A stretch of DNA of 64,000 nt from positions 32,695 through 96,694 of the forward strand of contig CAMMBV010000005.1 in assembly GCA_946494335.1 (NCBI GenBank). The letters run 5' to 3'. Below the pieces are notes generated by a model. It made no database searches and was not told the origin of the DNA. It was given only the letters and a program-made list of their open reading frames with translations. The position numbers and the translations under genes are program-made. This document shows, in pieces, positions 1 to 8,123 of this stretch. This stretch comes from an uncultured Ruminococcus sp. Lineage in GTDB: Bacteria; Bacillota; Clostridia; Lachnospirales; Lachnospiraceae. Position 1 is the stretch's first letter. Every line of letters starts with the position of its first letter.

Positions 1-26
1 GCATATTTTAGAACGAGGAGAAAAAA

Positions 27-2942
27 ATGTGTAAAGATAATGTGAAAATCAGTATTATTGTTCCGGTATATAACGTGGCAAAATATCTGCCCCAATGTAT
101 GGACAGTCTGGTGAATCAGACTATGGAGGAGATAGAAATTATCGCCGTAAATGACGGAAGTCCGGATAATAGTCTGGATATACTGGAGGATTACCGGCAA
201 AGATATCCTCAGAAAGTCCGTGTGTTTTCCATTGAGAATCACGGCGTCAGCTATGCCAGAAATTACGGAGTTGATCACGCACAGGGAGAATATCTGCTTT
301 TTGTGGACAGCGACGATTATGTGGATGCCAGGATGTGCGAAATCATGTATCAGAAAGCTGCAGCAGATGGGAATGATCTGGTATACTGCGGAAGATATGA
401 TTTGTATGAAAATAAGACAGATAACAATGTTATGTCTGCCAGCAAAGGGATGACGGCAAATCAGAATTTCTCCATAAAAGAGTTCCCCTTTGAATTGTGC
501 TGGCTTTCGCCGTTTCCCTGGGACAAGCTGATAAAGAAAGAGCTGTTTTTACAGGTTCGTTTCCCGGAAAATATCAGATTTGAAGATCTGGCATATGTAC
601 TGAAGGTGGCATGTCTGGCTGAAAATATCGGCGTTATCCGTCAGCCGCTTTACTATTATCGAAAGACAAGAATAGGCGGTTTCCTGAATACTTTTTCGGA
701 GGCAACCCTGGATATTACGAAAGCATTTGCAAATGTTATGGAATTTATGCGAGAAAATGGTTTGGCTGATTTGTATCAGGAGGAACTGGCATACGTCTGT
801 GCAAGGCATTTTTTCTTCCGATATCCTGCGTTGTTTGAAGACCATAAAGTGAATCTGAGATTAAAAAAACGCCTGATCAGGGAAACCCATGGTTTTCTCG
901 ACGAAAATTTTCCAGGGTGGAAACAAAATCATTATCTGAAATACTCCAGTGGGAATACAATCAAAAGGCATCAAAAACTATATCTGAGCAAAACAAACCT
1001 GCTGGTAAGCGTAACGTTGTTTCAGATCTTTCCGCCGAAGATGTGGTGGATGCTTGAGCGGATCACGAGGAAGTCTCTCGGCCTGATAAGAGCATTGAGA
1101 AAAGGCAGAAAACGGACGCTGTTAAAAAAATTTAAGTTTATCCGTATCTTTAAAATGCCCTACAGCCATCAGTATACAAAGGCTTATGAAAAATATCAGG
1201 TTGATGAAAAGCTGATATTTTTGGAATCGAAACACGGAGAGGATCTGGCCGGAAACATCTTTAATATACTTCGCCTGCTGCAGAAGCCGGAATATCAGAA
1301 CTACCGTGTTATGTTAGCTCTGGCGGAAAATATGCAAAAGAAGTTTCAGAGACTGGCACAGGCCTATCATCTGGAGTGGGTGGAATGCGTGATGCTGCGA
1401 AGCCGGGAGTATTTTCAGGGGCTGGCGTCAGCAAAATACCTGATGACGGATACAAGTTTTCCTACATATTTTATAAAGAAGGACGAGCAGGTTTATCTTA
1501 ATACCTGGCACGGAACACCGTTAAAGGGCATGGGGCGTATCGTACCGGGAAGAGAATATGGCCAGGGCAACGTGCAGCGAAATTTTCTGATTTCAGATTA
1601 TCTGCTCTATCAAAACGAATTTTCTAGGGATGTCTTTCTGGATGATTATATGATACGCAGTATTTTTCCAGGTGAGATCATGCTTTCGGGTTATCCAAGA
1701 AACAGTGCATTGTATAATGCAAAAATGTCGGATAAGATAAGAAAAAAGGAGAATCTGGAAGGAAAGCAGCTGATCATGTATATGCCTACATGGAGAGGCA
1801 CCTTGCAGAAAAAGGATTTTAATGATCAGCTGAAAAAAATCTATCATCATTTGTCGGAGATTGATCAGAAATTAAATGAAAGGCAGATCTTCTTTGTCAA
1901 GCTGCATCCTTTTGTGGGAGAAGAAATAGATTATTCTGTTTTTATGCATATTCGTCCATTTATCAGCACGTATGAAACGTACGACTTTTTAAACGCGGCG
2001 GATGTGCTTGTGACGGATTATTCCAGTATTATGTTTGACTTTGCCGTTACCGGTAAAAAAATTGTACTCTTTACTTATGACAGGCAGGAGTACCTGATGA
2101 ACCGGGGCATGTACCTGGATCCAACGAAACTGGAATTTCCTACGGCGGACACGGTGGATGAGCTGATGACGGAAATTAACAGCGAAAACTGCGGATATCC
2201 CCGTTTTCAGGCGGAATACTGCTGCTATGACTCGGAACAGACAGCAAAAAACGTGCTGGATACTTTTCTGGGAAAAGGGACTTTTGTCAGCTGTGAAAAG
2301 GCGGAAAGAAAAGAAGGAAAGAATGTTCTGATATATGCAGACGGAATTGGAAACGGCACCCAGTTTGAACGGATCATACATAATATAAACAATCTGGCGG
2401 GCGGTGAGGACAATTATTATTTCTGCTTTCGTGCAAATGCGGCACGAAAAAACACAAAGCTTCTTCAGCAGCTGGATCGGTCCATTGGGTATATTCCTCT
2501 GTCAAGTGGAATAGACGGATTGAAGATGGAGTATTTTTGCCGCTGGTTATACCTGAAGCTGGGCTGGACAGTTTCTTTTGTTGAAAAAAATATGAGACGT
2601 TTATGTCAGCGGGAACTGAAAAAGTATTTCGGGGACGCCCGGTTTGACAGGGTAATATATTATAATGGGAACAGTCTTATGAATTTGAAACTGCTCAGTT
2701 ATATGCCCGGTGAAAAAGTATGCAATCTGATGGAATTTGATAAAAACAAGTATGATAAAAAGATAAATTATCGTGCCGCAGTGAAAAAGATGATAATGAA
2801 AAATGTCCATTTTGATGTGTTCTGTGTTAATGAGGAGTTTACCAGGACGAATTTGTATCAAAAGACCCAAAAGAATGTTCATTATCAGCTGGTAGATCAG
2901 GAACATATGAATATCCGTGGATTAATGGAGGTAAAACCGTGA
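27..2942 (+). CDS. GT2 / CDP-glycerol glycerophosphotransferase fusion protein
   Basis: This is a 971-residue cytoplasmic or membrane-bound fusion that probably extends a glycerol-phosphate-type wall polymer. Residues 8 to about 210 form a family 2 (GT-A) glycosyltransferase with the metal/nucleotide motif VDSDD at 93-97. Residues about 380-745 form a TagB/TagF-type CDP-glycerol transferase, with NTWHGTPLK near 492, then GYPRNS, YMPTWRG, and VTDYSS near 662. The last 200 residues, from about 764 (KNVLIYADGIG), form a further domain I cannot assign. GAGGAG lies 6 nt before the ATG. The stop overlaps the next GTG start by four bases (GTGA), so the two genes are probably translationally coupled. 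The polymer chemistry is inferred from family; it could also act on another polyol phosphate. Confidence 0.9.
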   Translation: MCKDNVKISIIVPVYNVAKYLPQCMDSLVNQTMEEIEIIAVNDGSPDNSLDILEDYRQRYPQKVRVFSIENHGVSYARNYGVDHAQGEYLLFVDSDDYVDARMCEIMYQKAAADGNDLVYCGRYDLYENKTDNNVMSASKGMTANQNFSIKEFPFELCWLSPFPWDKLIKKELFLQVRFPENIRFEDLAYVLKVACLAENIGVIRQPLYYYRKTRIGGFLNTFSEATLDITKAFANVMEFMRENGLADLYQEELAYVCARHFFFRYPALFEDHKVNLRLKKRLIRETHGFLDENFPGWKQNHYLKYSSGNTIKRHQKLYLSKTNLLVSVTLFQIFPPKMWWMLERITRKSLGLIRALRKGRKRTLLKKFKFIRIFKMPYSHQYTKAYEKYQVDEKLIFLESKHGEDLAGNIFNILRLLQKPEYQNYRVMLALAENMQKKFQRLAQAYHLEWVECVMLRSREYFQGLASAKYLMTDTSFPTYFIKKDEQVYLNTWHGTPLKGMGRIVPGREYGQGNVQRNFLISDYLLYQNEFSRDVFLDDYMIRSIFPGEIMLSGYPRNSALYNAKMSDKIRKKENLEGKQLIMYMPTWRGTLQKKDFNDQLKKIYHHLSEIDQKLNERQIFFVKLHPFVGEEIDYSVFMHIRPFISTYETYDFLNAADVLVTDYSSIMFDFAVTGKKIVLFTYDRQEYLMNRGMYLDPTKLEFPTADTVDELMTEINSENCGYPRFQAEYCCYDSEQTAKNVLDTFLGKGTFVSCEKAERKEGKNVLIYADGIGNGTQFERIIHNINNLAGGEDNYYFCFRANAARKNTKLLQQLDRSIGYIPLSSGIDGLKMEYFCRWLYLKLGWTVSFVEKNMRRLCQRELKKYFGDARFDRVIYYNGNSLMNLKLLSYMPGEKVCNLMEFDKNKYDKKINYRAAVKKMIMKNVHFDVFCVNEEFTRTNLYQKTQKNVHYQLVDQEHMNIRGLMEVKP

Positions 2943-4033
2943 AAACTGGAATTGTAACATTCCACAGCGCCCATAATTTTGGAGCCAGCCTTCAGACCTG
3001 GGCGCTGCAGAAGTCTCTTCAAAATATGGAAATGGGTCCTGTGGTCATAAATTATCGGCCGGCGGTTATTGACAGATTGTATCATCCGCTTTATGACTAT
3101 CATGGGATAAAGAAGCAGGCTGTAAAAATCGGGAAGAGACTGAAAGGAAATACTTCCCAGAAGCGCAGTGAAAAGTATGATGATTTTATTCAAAAGAACT
3201 TTAATCTGACGGAAGAATTCACCGCCTATGAGCAGCTGGCGCAGGCGGATATTCAGCTGGATGCCTGCATTGTAGGCAGCGATCAGGTATGGAATGTGCA
3301 GCATACGGGCGGATATGATCCTGCATATATGCTGGAATTTTTGGACAGTAAAGTCAGAAAGATTTCCTATGCAGCTAGCATAGGGACAGAATACCTTCTT
3401 CCGGAGAGTCAGACGGAATTTAAACGTGCGCTGAATGGTTTTTCTTATGTTTCCGTGCGGGAAGAAAGCGCCCGTCCCCTTATTCAGAATTTAACAAATC
3501 TTCCGGTAAAAACGGTACTGGATCCCACACTGCTTTTGGGACGGGAGGATTATGAGCGGCTGAGAACTCCGGTAGAGCATAAAGAAAAGTTTATTCTGGT
3601 ATATATGATGGAAAAGAGCAAAGATGTCATCGAATTTGCCAACTATGTATCGCGTCTTCTTGGACTTCCCATAGTGCAGCGGCGTCCTAACCGCATGTTC
3701 CAGAATGAAACAGAACCGTGTTATATGGCGACGCCGGATGAATTTTTAGATTATGTAAAAGAGGCGGAGTACGTAATCACAAATTCTTTCCATGGGACAG
3801 TTTTTTCCATTATTTATGGAAAACCTTTTTTGTCCATGCTTCATTCTGATACAGGCAGCAGAACGAAAGACCTGTTAACACTGTTGGGGCTGGAAAGTCA
3901 TTTGCTAAAGGCAAATGATAAGACTTTTGATTTCAGGAGATTTTTTAATGATGATCCGGATAAGACATGGAAACTGATTGAGAAGCATCGGCGCAGCTCC
4001 GTGGATTTTCTGAAAGAAGCATTAAAAATGTAA
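2939..4033 (+). CDS. Polysaccharide pyruvyl transferase family protein
   Basis: This 364-residue protein belongs to the polysaccharide pyruvyl transferase family (CsaB/WcaK type), whose members put a ketal-linked pyruvate from phosphoenolpyruvate on a sugar of a lipid-linked glycan. The diagnostic start NFGASLQTWALQ is at residues 13-24, GSDQVWN is at 113-119, and a C-terminal TNSFHGTVF motif follows. It uses a GTG start that overlaps the stop of the preceding transferase fusion. It is followed 17 bases later by an FrhB-like Fe-S protein, a neighbour pairing often seen in clostridial polysaccharide loci. The acceptor sugar cannot be read from the sequence. Confidence 0.88.
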   Translation: MKTGIVTFHSAHNFGASLQTWALQKSLQNMEMGPVVINYRPAVIDRLYHPLYDYHGIKKQAVKIGKRLKGNTSQKRSEKYDDFIQKNFNLTEEFTAYEQLAQADIQLDACIVGSDQVWNVQHTGGYDPAYMLEFLDSKVRKISYAASIGTEYLLPESQTEFKRALNGFSYVSVREESARPLIQNLTNLPVKTVLDPTLLLGREDYERLRTPVEHKEKFILVYMMEKSKDVIEFANYVSRLLGLPIVQRRPNRMFQNETEPCYMATPDEFLDYVKEAEYVITNSFHGTVFSIIYGKPFLSMLHSDTGSRTKDLLTLLGLESHLLKANDKTFDFRRFFNDDPDKTWKLIEKHRRSSVDFLKEALKM

Positions 4034-4050
4034 AGGAAAAGGAGTCCGAG

Positions 4051-5253
4051 ATGGAACTGGTAAAAAAACCTTATGAATGCTGCGGCTGCAGAACCTGTGA
4101 AATCGTCTGCCCCAAGTCGGCAATCGTCATGAAGGAAGATGCGCACGGTTTTCTGTATCCTCAGATTGACCAGACCAAATGTGTAGACTGCGGGCTATGT
4201 CTGAAGAAATGTGCTTTCCAGAGCGGTTATCCTCAGAGAAAAGAATTTGAGCCTGTTTTTGGATATGCTGCCCGGCATAAAAACATGAACACAATGATGA
4301 ACAGCCGGTCCGGCGGGGCGTTTACGGCTCTGACAGATGAAATCCTGAAACGAAACGGAGTAATCTATGGAGCCGGCTATGATGAGGATAAGAAGTTTTT
4401 CAAAGTGATTCATAAAGCGGCGGTTACAGCGGAGCAAAGAGATGAATTCCGTGGTTCTAAATATGTCCAGAGCGATTTGAAAGATGTGTTCCTGCATCTG
4501 AAGAGAAACCTGGAAGAAGGAAAATGGGTGCTTTTTTCAGGGACAGGATGTCAGGTGGGCGCGCTTCACAAGTTTCTGGGGAAAGAATACGATCATCTGA
4601 TCACAGTTGACATTGTCTGCCACGGAGTACCCTCCCCTAAATTCTGGGCGGATTTTCTGAAAATGAGAGAACGGGAAGAAGGCGGAAGGGTTACGGGAGC
4701 TGATTTCCGGGATAAGAAGAAGTTTGGATGGAAAGCTCACAGGGAAACGGTATGGATTGACGGCAAAGATATATCTTCCAGACTTTACACAAAAGTTTTC
4801 TATCTGGATACGGCAGCGCGGCCTTCCTGCTTTGAATGCGTATACGCCAATCGAAACCGGGTGGGAGATATTACCATTGCAGATTTCTGGGGGCATGAGC
4901 AGGCGGTTCCCGGATTTGCAGAGGACAATAAGGGAGTTTCTCTTGTAATGGTCAACACTTCCAAAGGAAAGGCTTTGTGGGAGAAGGTAAGAGACGATAT
5001 GGATGTGATCGAGTGTACCGGCTACCCCTATCGGCATACTAATATGAAGCGTCCTACAAAGCGTCCGGATAATTATGATGAATTCTGGTCGGATTATCTG
5101 TCTTCGGGCTTTGATTTCGTGATGAAGAAGTACTGCGATTACGAGGTCATCACCCATGGACAGCGTACAAGGAAAAAATGGGCTGAAAAAATAAAAAAAC
5201 CGACGCGGAAAGTAAAACGAAAGATTAAAAAACTGCTGAAGAAAATCAAATGA
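4051..5253 (+). CDS. Ferredoxin / FrhB-like Fe-S oxidoreductase of a polysaccharide locus
   Basis: This 400-residue protein starts with a double [4Fe-4S] ferredoxin module: Cys 10, 13, 16, 20 and Cys 44, 47, 50, 54. It continues with the coenzyme F420 hydrogenase/dehydrogenase beta-subunit domain, recognised by SRSGGAFTAL, GTGCQVGAL, DIVCHGVPSP and CFECVYANR. That family binds flavin and moves electrons; in clostridial glycan clusters its substrate is not established. F420 itself is unlikely here, so the name should not be read as F420 metabolism. The C-terminus is very lysine-rich and could lie against the membrane. It closes the operon that begins with the GT2/CDP-glycerol transferase fusion. 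A redox step on a pyruvylated or keto sugar is a guess only. Confidence 0.85.
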   Translation: MELVKKPYECCGCRTCEIVCPKSAIVMKEDAHGFLYPQIDQTKCVDCGLCLKKCAFQSGYPQRKEFEPVFGYAARHKNMNTMMNSRSGGAFTALTDEILKRNGVIYGAGYDEDKKFFKVIHKAAVTAEQRDEFRGSKYVQSDLKDVFLHLKRNLEEGKWVLFSGTGCQVGALHKFLGKEYDHLITVDIVCHGVPSPKFWADFLKMREREEGGRVTGADFRDKKKFGWKAHRETVWIDGKDISSRLYTKVFYLDTAARPSCFECVYANRNRVGDITIADFWGHEQAVPGFAEDNKGVSLVMVNTSKGKALWEKVRDDMDVIECTGYPYRHTNMKRPTKRPDNYDEFWSDYLSSGFDFVMKKYCDYEVITHGQRTRKKWAEKIKKPTRKVKRKIKKLLKKIK

Positions 5254-5268
5254 TTTGATGGTTGATTT

Positions 5269-5296
5269 TTGAATGAAACTGGTGTAAATTTATAAA
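5269..5296 (+). promoter_or_regulatory. Putative sigma-A promoter for the L,D-transpeptidase gene
   Basis: A -35 element TTGAAT (5269-5274) and a -10 element TATAAA (5291-5296) are separated by 16 bases, 28 bases upstream of the ATG at 5324. AGGAGG at 5310-5315 is a strong ribosome binding site. The -35 box overlaps the 3' arm of a weak AT-rich hairpin (5242-5270) that follows the previous gene. Confidence 0.6.
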
Positions 5297-5323
5297 AAGA
5301 GAATAATTCAGGAGGGATGTATC

Positions 5324-7489
5324 ATGGTACATAAAAAGTGGCGTATGCTGTTGGCCAGTCTGGGCTTGAGCCTGGCTTTGACATCGGCGGTTTTTGCAGC
5401 CTCTGATGACGTGACGGGTACAGCGGCTGTTCAGGATAATACAAATAATATTGTTTTGGATGGAGAAGATGATGTAACAAATCCAGATCAGGATCTGGAT
5501 TCTCAGGATCCGAATTCTCAGGATCCGAATTCTCAGGATCCGAACGGGTCTGATGATTTTCAGGACCCGGACGGTGAAACAGGTGAACCGGATGAAACAC
5601 TGACGGAAGAAAATGAATCGGAGCTGGAAGAAGAATCTGAACCTGCAGAGGAGCTGCAGGAAAACAGTGCGCTTGACGGTGAAAAAGCATCGCAGAGCGG
5701 CTGGAATGCGGCAGAAGGCAAAGTTCAGTATTTAAAGGCGGACGGGACGGGAGCCTTAAAGCCTGTTACCGGCTGGCAGACCATCAGCAAGAAAAAATAC
5801 TGCTTCAGTGATGATGGATTTCTTCTGACCGGCTGGCAGACCATAGGTGAAAAGGTATACTACTTTGAGCCGGAAGGCGACATGGGAGACACGCTGGGTG
5901 TCATGACTGCAGGCTGGAAGGATATCGGAGGCGATACGTATTATTTCCAGAATGACGGCAGTATGGCCACCGGCTGGCAGGACATTGGCTCTGAAAGATT
6001 TTATTTTGCAACAGAAGGTGAAATTGGAAGTACGAAAGGAGCTATGGCTCTGGGCTGGCAGACAATTGACGGAAAAGACTTCTACTTTAAGTGGACAGGA
6101 AATCCTGGTGTAAAGGGAAAAATGTTCAAAGGTTGGCAGAGCATCGGCGGTAAGATGTTCTATTTCCAGAAGGGCGGCCTTTCCCAGAATATGGGAAAAA
6201 TGTACAGCGGATGGTATAAGATAGGAACAGAGGTTTACTACTTTACGCCGGAAGGTGCTGCAGGTGAGAAGGGCGCCATGTTAAGCGGCTGGCAGGATAT
6301 TGACGGAAAGACCTTTTATTTTAAACAGAGCGGAGATCCCGGAGTAAAAGGAAAGATGTTCAAGGGCTGGCTGACTACCGGCGGGGAAACTTTCTATTTC
6401 CAGAAAGCCGGAGGTCTTGGAACGGCCGGTAAGATGTATACCGGATGGTACACGATCGAAGGCAAAACCTATTATTTCAAACTGACGGGAGATCCGGGTG
6501 TAAAAGGCAAACTGTTTACCGGCTGGCAGACGATAAACGGAGAAACATTTTATTTTAACAAATTAGGAAGTTATGGCAACAAAGGCCTGAGACGGACCGG
6601 CTGGCTGAATCTGGATGGAAAAAGGTATTACATGAAAACCTCCGGAGGCTTTGGCGTAACGGGAAGCATGCAGATCGGCTGGCAGGATATCAGCGGAAAG
6701 AGATACTATTTTAAACAGACTGGCGCGAAAGGCGTAAAAGGCCAGATGTTTAAGGGACTGATCACCATTTCCGGCGAAAAATACTATTTCAATACCAGCA
6801 GCGGCGCAATGGTCAAGGGCTGGCAGAAGATAAACAATGACTGGTACTATTTCAGCAAATCCTACAATGGAAAAATGGTTAAAGGATGGCAGACCATAAA
6901 GGTAGATGATGACGTCTATACGCAGTATTCTTCTTATCAGCTGTATTTCGGCACCAACGGAAAGCTGGTTCAGGATGTGACAAGCATCATAGGCAAACAG
7001 AAGGAATACCGTGCGGAGATTGACCGGACCAGATGTGTGGTAACCATTTATGCGAAAGATACAACAGGCAAATGGAGAATACCGGTGAAATCGATGACCT
7101 GTTCGGTAGGTTTGCCCGCAACAGCAACACCGAAGAGCACATACTCATTCCCCTTTAACACCATTGAGAGAATTCGCTGGGGAACACTGATGGGACCGTC
7201 CTACGGACAGTACTGTACCAGAATTGTGGCAGGTATCCTGTTCCATTCTGTGGCGGGAAGCGCACCGAATCCCTACGCGCTGCCGGCAGGAGAGTATAAC
7301 AGGCTGGGTTCACCGGCTTCCCATGGATGCGTAAGACTCTGTGTAAGGGATGCAAAATGGATTTACGACAACTGTCAGCTGGGTATGCAGGTTATCATCA
7401 ACGATAATATGTATCAGCCCTTTGACAAGCCGGCAACCATCAAGATCCCGGCAGGTCAGAACTGGGATCCGACAGATCCTAATATCTGA
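5324..7489 (+). CDS. Secreted L,D-transpeptidase with choline-binding-type wall repeats
   Basis: This 721-residue exported enzyme probably crosslinks peptidoglycan 3-3 or attaches proteins to it. Residues 1-25 are a signal peptide ending near VFAAS. Residues about 45-115 are an acidic Asp/Gln/Pro/Glu-rich linker. Residues about 145-555 hold roughly 16 copies of a 20-25 residue repeat of the GWQ-x-I-x-GK-x-YYF type, the cell-wall/choline-binding repeat family. The C-terminal YkuD domain has FHS and SHGCVRL with catalytic Cys669. Most L,D-transpeptidases carry LysM, PG-binding or no repeats, so this repeat number is notable. A LicC/LicA fusion lies one gene downstream and could make the phosphocholine ligand. 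One repeat (KGLITISGEKYYF) has lost its Trp. Binding to choline rather than another ligand is inferred. Confidence 0.93.
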   Translation: MVHKKWRMLLASLGLSLALTSAVFAASDDVTGTAAVQDNTNNIVLDGEDDVTNPDQDLDSQDPNSQDPNSQDPNGSDDFQDPDGETGEPDETLTEENESELEEESEPAEELQENSALDGEKASQSGWNAAEGKVQYLKADGTGALKPVTGWQTISKKKYCFSDDGFLLTGWQTIGEKVYYFEPEGDMGDTLGVMTAGWKDIGGDTYYFQNDGSMATGWQDIGSERFYFATEGEIGSTKGAMALGWQTIDGKDFYFKWTGNPGVKGKMFKGWQSIGGKMFYFQKGGLSQNMGKMYSGWYKIGTEVYYFTPEGAAGEKGAMLSGWQDIDGKTFYFKQSGDPGVKGKMFKGWLTTGGETFYFQKAGGLGTAGKMYTGWYTIEGKTYYFKLTGDPGVKGKLFTGWQTINGETFYFNKLGSYGNKGLRRTGWLNLDGKRYYMKTSGGFGVTGSMQIGWQDISGKRYYFKQTGAKGVKGQMFKGLITISGEKYYFNTSSGAMVKGWQKINNDWYYFSKSYNGKMVKGWQTIKVDDDVYTQYSSYQLYFGTNGKLVQDVTSIIGKQKEYRAEIDRTRCVVTIYAKDTTGKWRIPVKSMTCSVGLPATATPKSTYSFPFNTIERIRWGTLMGPSYGQYCTRIVAGILFHSVAGSAPNPYALPAGEYNRLGSPASHGCVRLCVRDAKWIYDNCQLGMQVIINDNMYQPFDKPATIKIPAGQNWDPTDPNI
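5501..5545 (+). repeat. Three tandem 15-bp repeats in the L,D-transpeptidase linker
   Basis: Three in-frame copies of TCTCAGGATCCGAAT, the last with a single change to AAC, encode Ser-Gln-Asp-Pro-Asn. Because the unit is a multiple of three, copy-number slippage would lengthen or shorten the linker without breaking the frame. Confidence 0.95.
5767..6960 (+). repeat. Array of choline-binding-type coding repeats
   Basis: This stretch of the L,D-transpeptidase gene encodes about 16 related units of 20-25 residues, each with Gly-Trp near the start and an aromatic pair (YY or FY) before Phe. Units alternate between short ones and longer ones containing a GDPGVKGKMF-type segment, so the array appears to have grown by duplication of a two-unit block. 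Confidence 0.85.
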
Positions 7490-7539
7490 TAAATCCGAAT
7501 ATTTTAATGTGACCAACGGCAGGATGCCGGGTACATGTG

Positions 7540-7574
7540 AAGAAAACGCTGCATACTATGTGCAGCGTTTTCTT
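7540..7574 (+). terminator. Rho-independent terminator after the L,D-transpeptidase gene
   Basis: A perfect 14-bp stem (7540-7553 against 7561-7574) with a 7-base loop has an A-rich 5' arm and T-rich 3' arm. It lies between the transpeptidase stop and the GtrA start. No clear promoter follows it, so GtrA may depend on read-through. Confidence 0.85.
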
Positions 7575-7608
7575 AAAATACGGTGATTCCAATGAAGTGA
7601 GGATATCA

Positions 7609-8031
7609 ATGACAGAGAGATGGAAACAATTATGGCAAAAATATAAAAATGTGATCTGCTATCTCTTTTTTGGGGGCTGCACTACGCTGGTGAATCTGCT
7701 GGTATATTATATCTGCGCCTATTTCGCAGGTATGGGTACAGAAAAAAGCACAGCTGCGGCATGGTTTATTGCCGTGCTTTTTGCCTACATTACCAACAAA
7801 CTGTTTGTGTTTGAAAGCAGATCCTTTCGACGGAGGCTGCTGGTAAGGGAGATATCCTCCTTTTTTTTCTGCAGACTGGGGACGGGAATTCTGGATCTGG
7901 CGGTGATGTATCTGTGTGTGGAAAGGCTGAGGTGGTATGATATGCCGGTGAAACTTTTTTCTAATGTACTGGTAATTATTTTAAATTATGCGGCCAGTAA
8001 ATGGCTGATATTTCAAAAGGGCTCAAAGTGA
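7609..8031 (+). CDS. GtrA family membrane protein
   Basis: This 140-residue protein has four predicted membrane helices and the GtrA-family pattern: FGGCTTLVNLLVYY near the start, then ITNKLFVFES, and NYAASKWLIF at the end. GtrA proteins are thought to move undecaprenyl-phosphate-linked sugars across the membrane or to help their partner transferases. A longer reading from 7537 would start inside the upstream terminator; the ATG at 7609 with GTGAGG just before it gives the standard family length. The GT-A partner is not adjacent; candidates are the GT2 genes elsewhere in the window. The stop codon lies inside the loop of its own terminator. Confidence 0.85.
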   Translation: MTERWKQLWQKYKNVICYLFFGGCTTLVNLLVYYICAYFAGMGTEKSTAAAWFIAVLFAYITNKLFVFESRSFRRRLLVREISSFFFCRLGTGILDLAVMYLCVERLRWYDMPVKLFSNVLVIILNYAASKWLIFQKGSK

Positions 8032-8056
8032 TTTTCTTCATTTTGAGCCTTTTCTT
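8020..8056 (+). terminator. Rho-independent terminator overlapping the GtrA stop codon
   Basis: GGCTCAAA (8020-8027) pairs with TTTGAGCC (8042-8049), followed by TTTTCTT. The TGA stop of the GtrA gene (8029-8031) is in the loop, so transcription should end right at the end of the coding region. The T-tract runs directly into the next promoter's -35 box. Confidence 0.75.
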
Positions 8057-8083
8057 GACTTATGCTGTGAAATACATTACAAT
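8055..8083 (+). promoter_or_regulatory. Strong sigma-A promoter for the LicC/LicA fusion
   Basis: TTGACT (8055-8060) and TACAAT (8078-8083) are spaced by exactly 17 bases, and the start point should be near 8090. The promoter sits between a terminator and the GTG start at 8124, so this gene is its own transcription unit. Confidence 0.8.
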
Positions 8084-8090
8084 AACGCCA

Positions 8091-8107
8091 TGTTCAAAAA
8101 ATGAACA
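8091..8107. promoter_or_regulatory. Operator-like inverted repeat TGTTCA-N5-TGAACA
   Basis: A perfect 6-bp inverted repeat with a 5-base A-tract centre lies at the expected transcription start, right after the -10 box and before the ribosome binding site AAAGGAG (8107-8113). Its size and position suit a dimeric winged-helix repressor. The downstream gene itself encodes an N-terminal winged helix, which makes autoregulation a possibility. Confidence 0.5.
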
Positions 8108-8123
8108 AAGGAGATGAAAAAAA

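Noticed and set aside
4051..5253. Literal coenzyme F420 enzyme
   Set aside because: No F420 synthesis genes are present, and this domain is common in anaerobes without F420. Only the fold is claimed.
5242..5270. AT-rich hairpin after the FrhB-like gene as a terminator
   Set aside because: The stem AAAATCAA/TTGATTTT is weak and the following T-run is short. It overlaps a promoter -35 box. Not called.
5322..5690. Minus-strand open frame with SDPEN repeats
   Set aside because: It is the antisense image of the repetitive linker of the L,D-transpeptidase and has no ribosome binding site.
7537..7608. Longer start for the GtrA protein
   Set aside because: The extra codons lie in the terminator hairpin and add residues not expected in the family.
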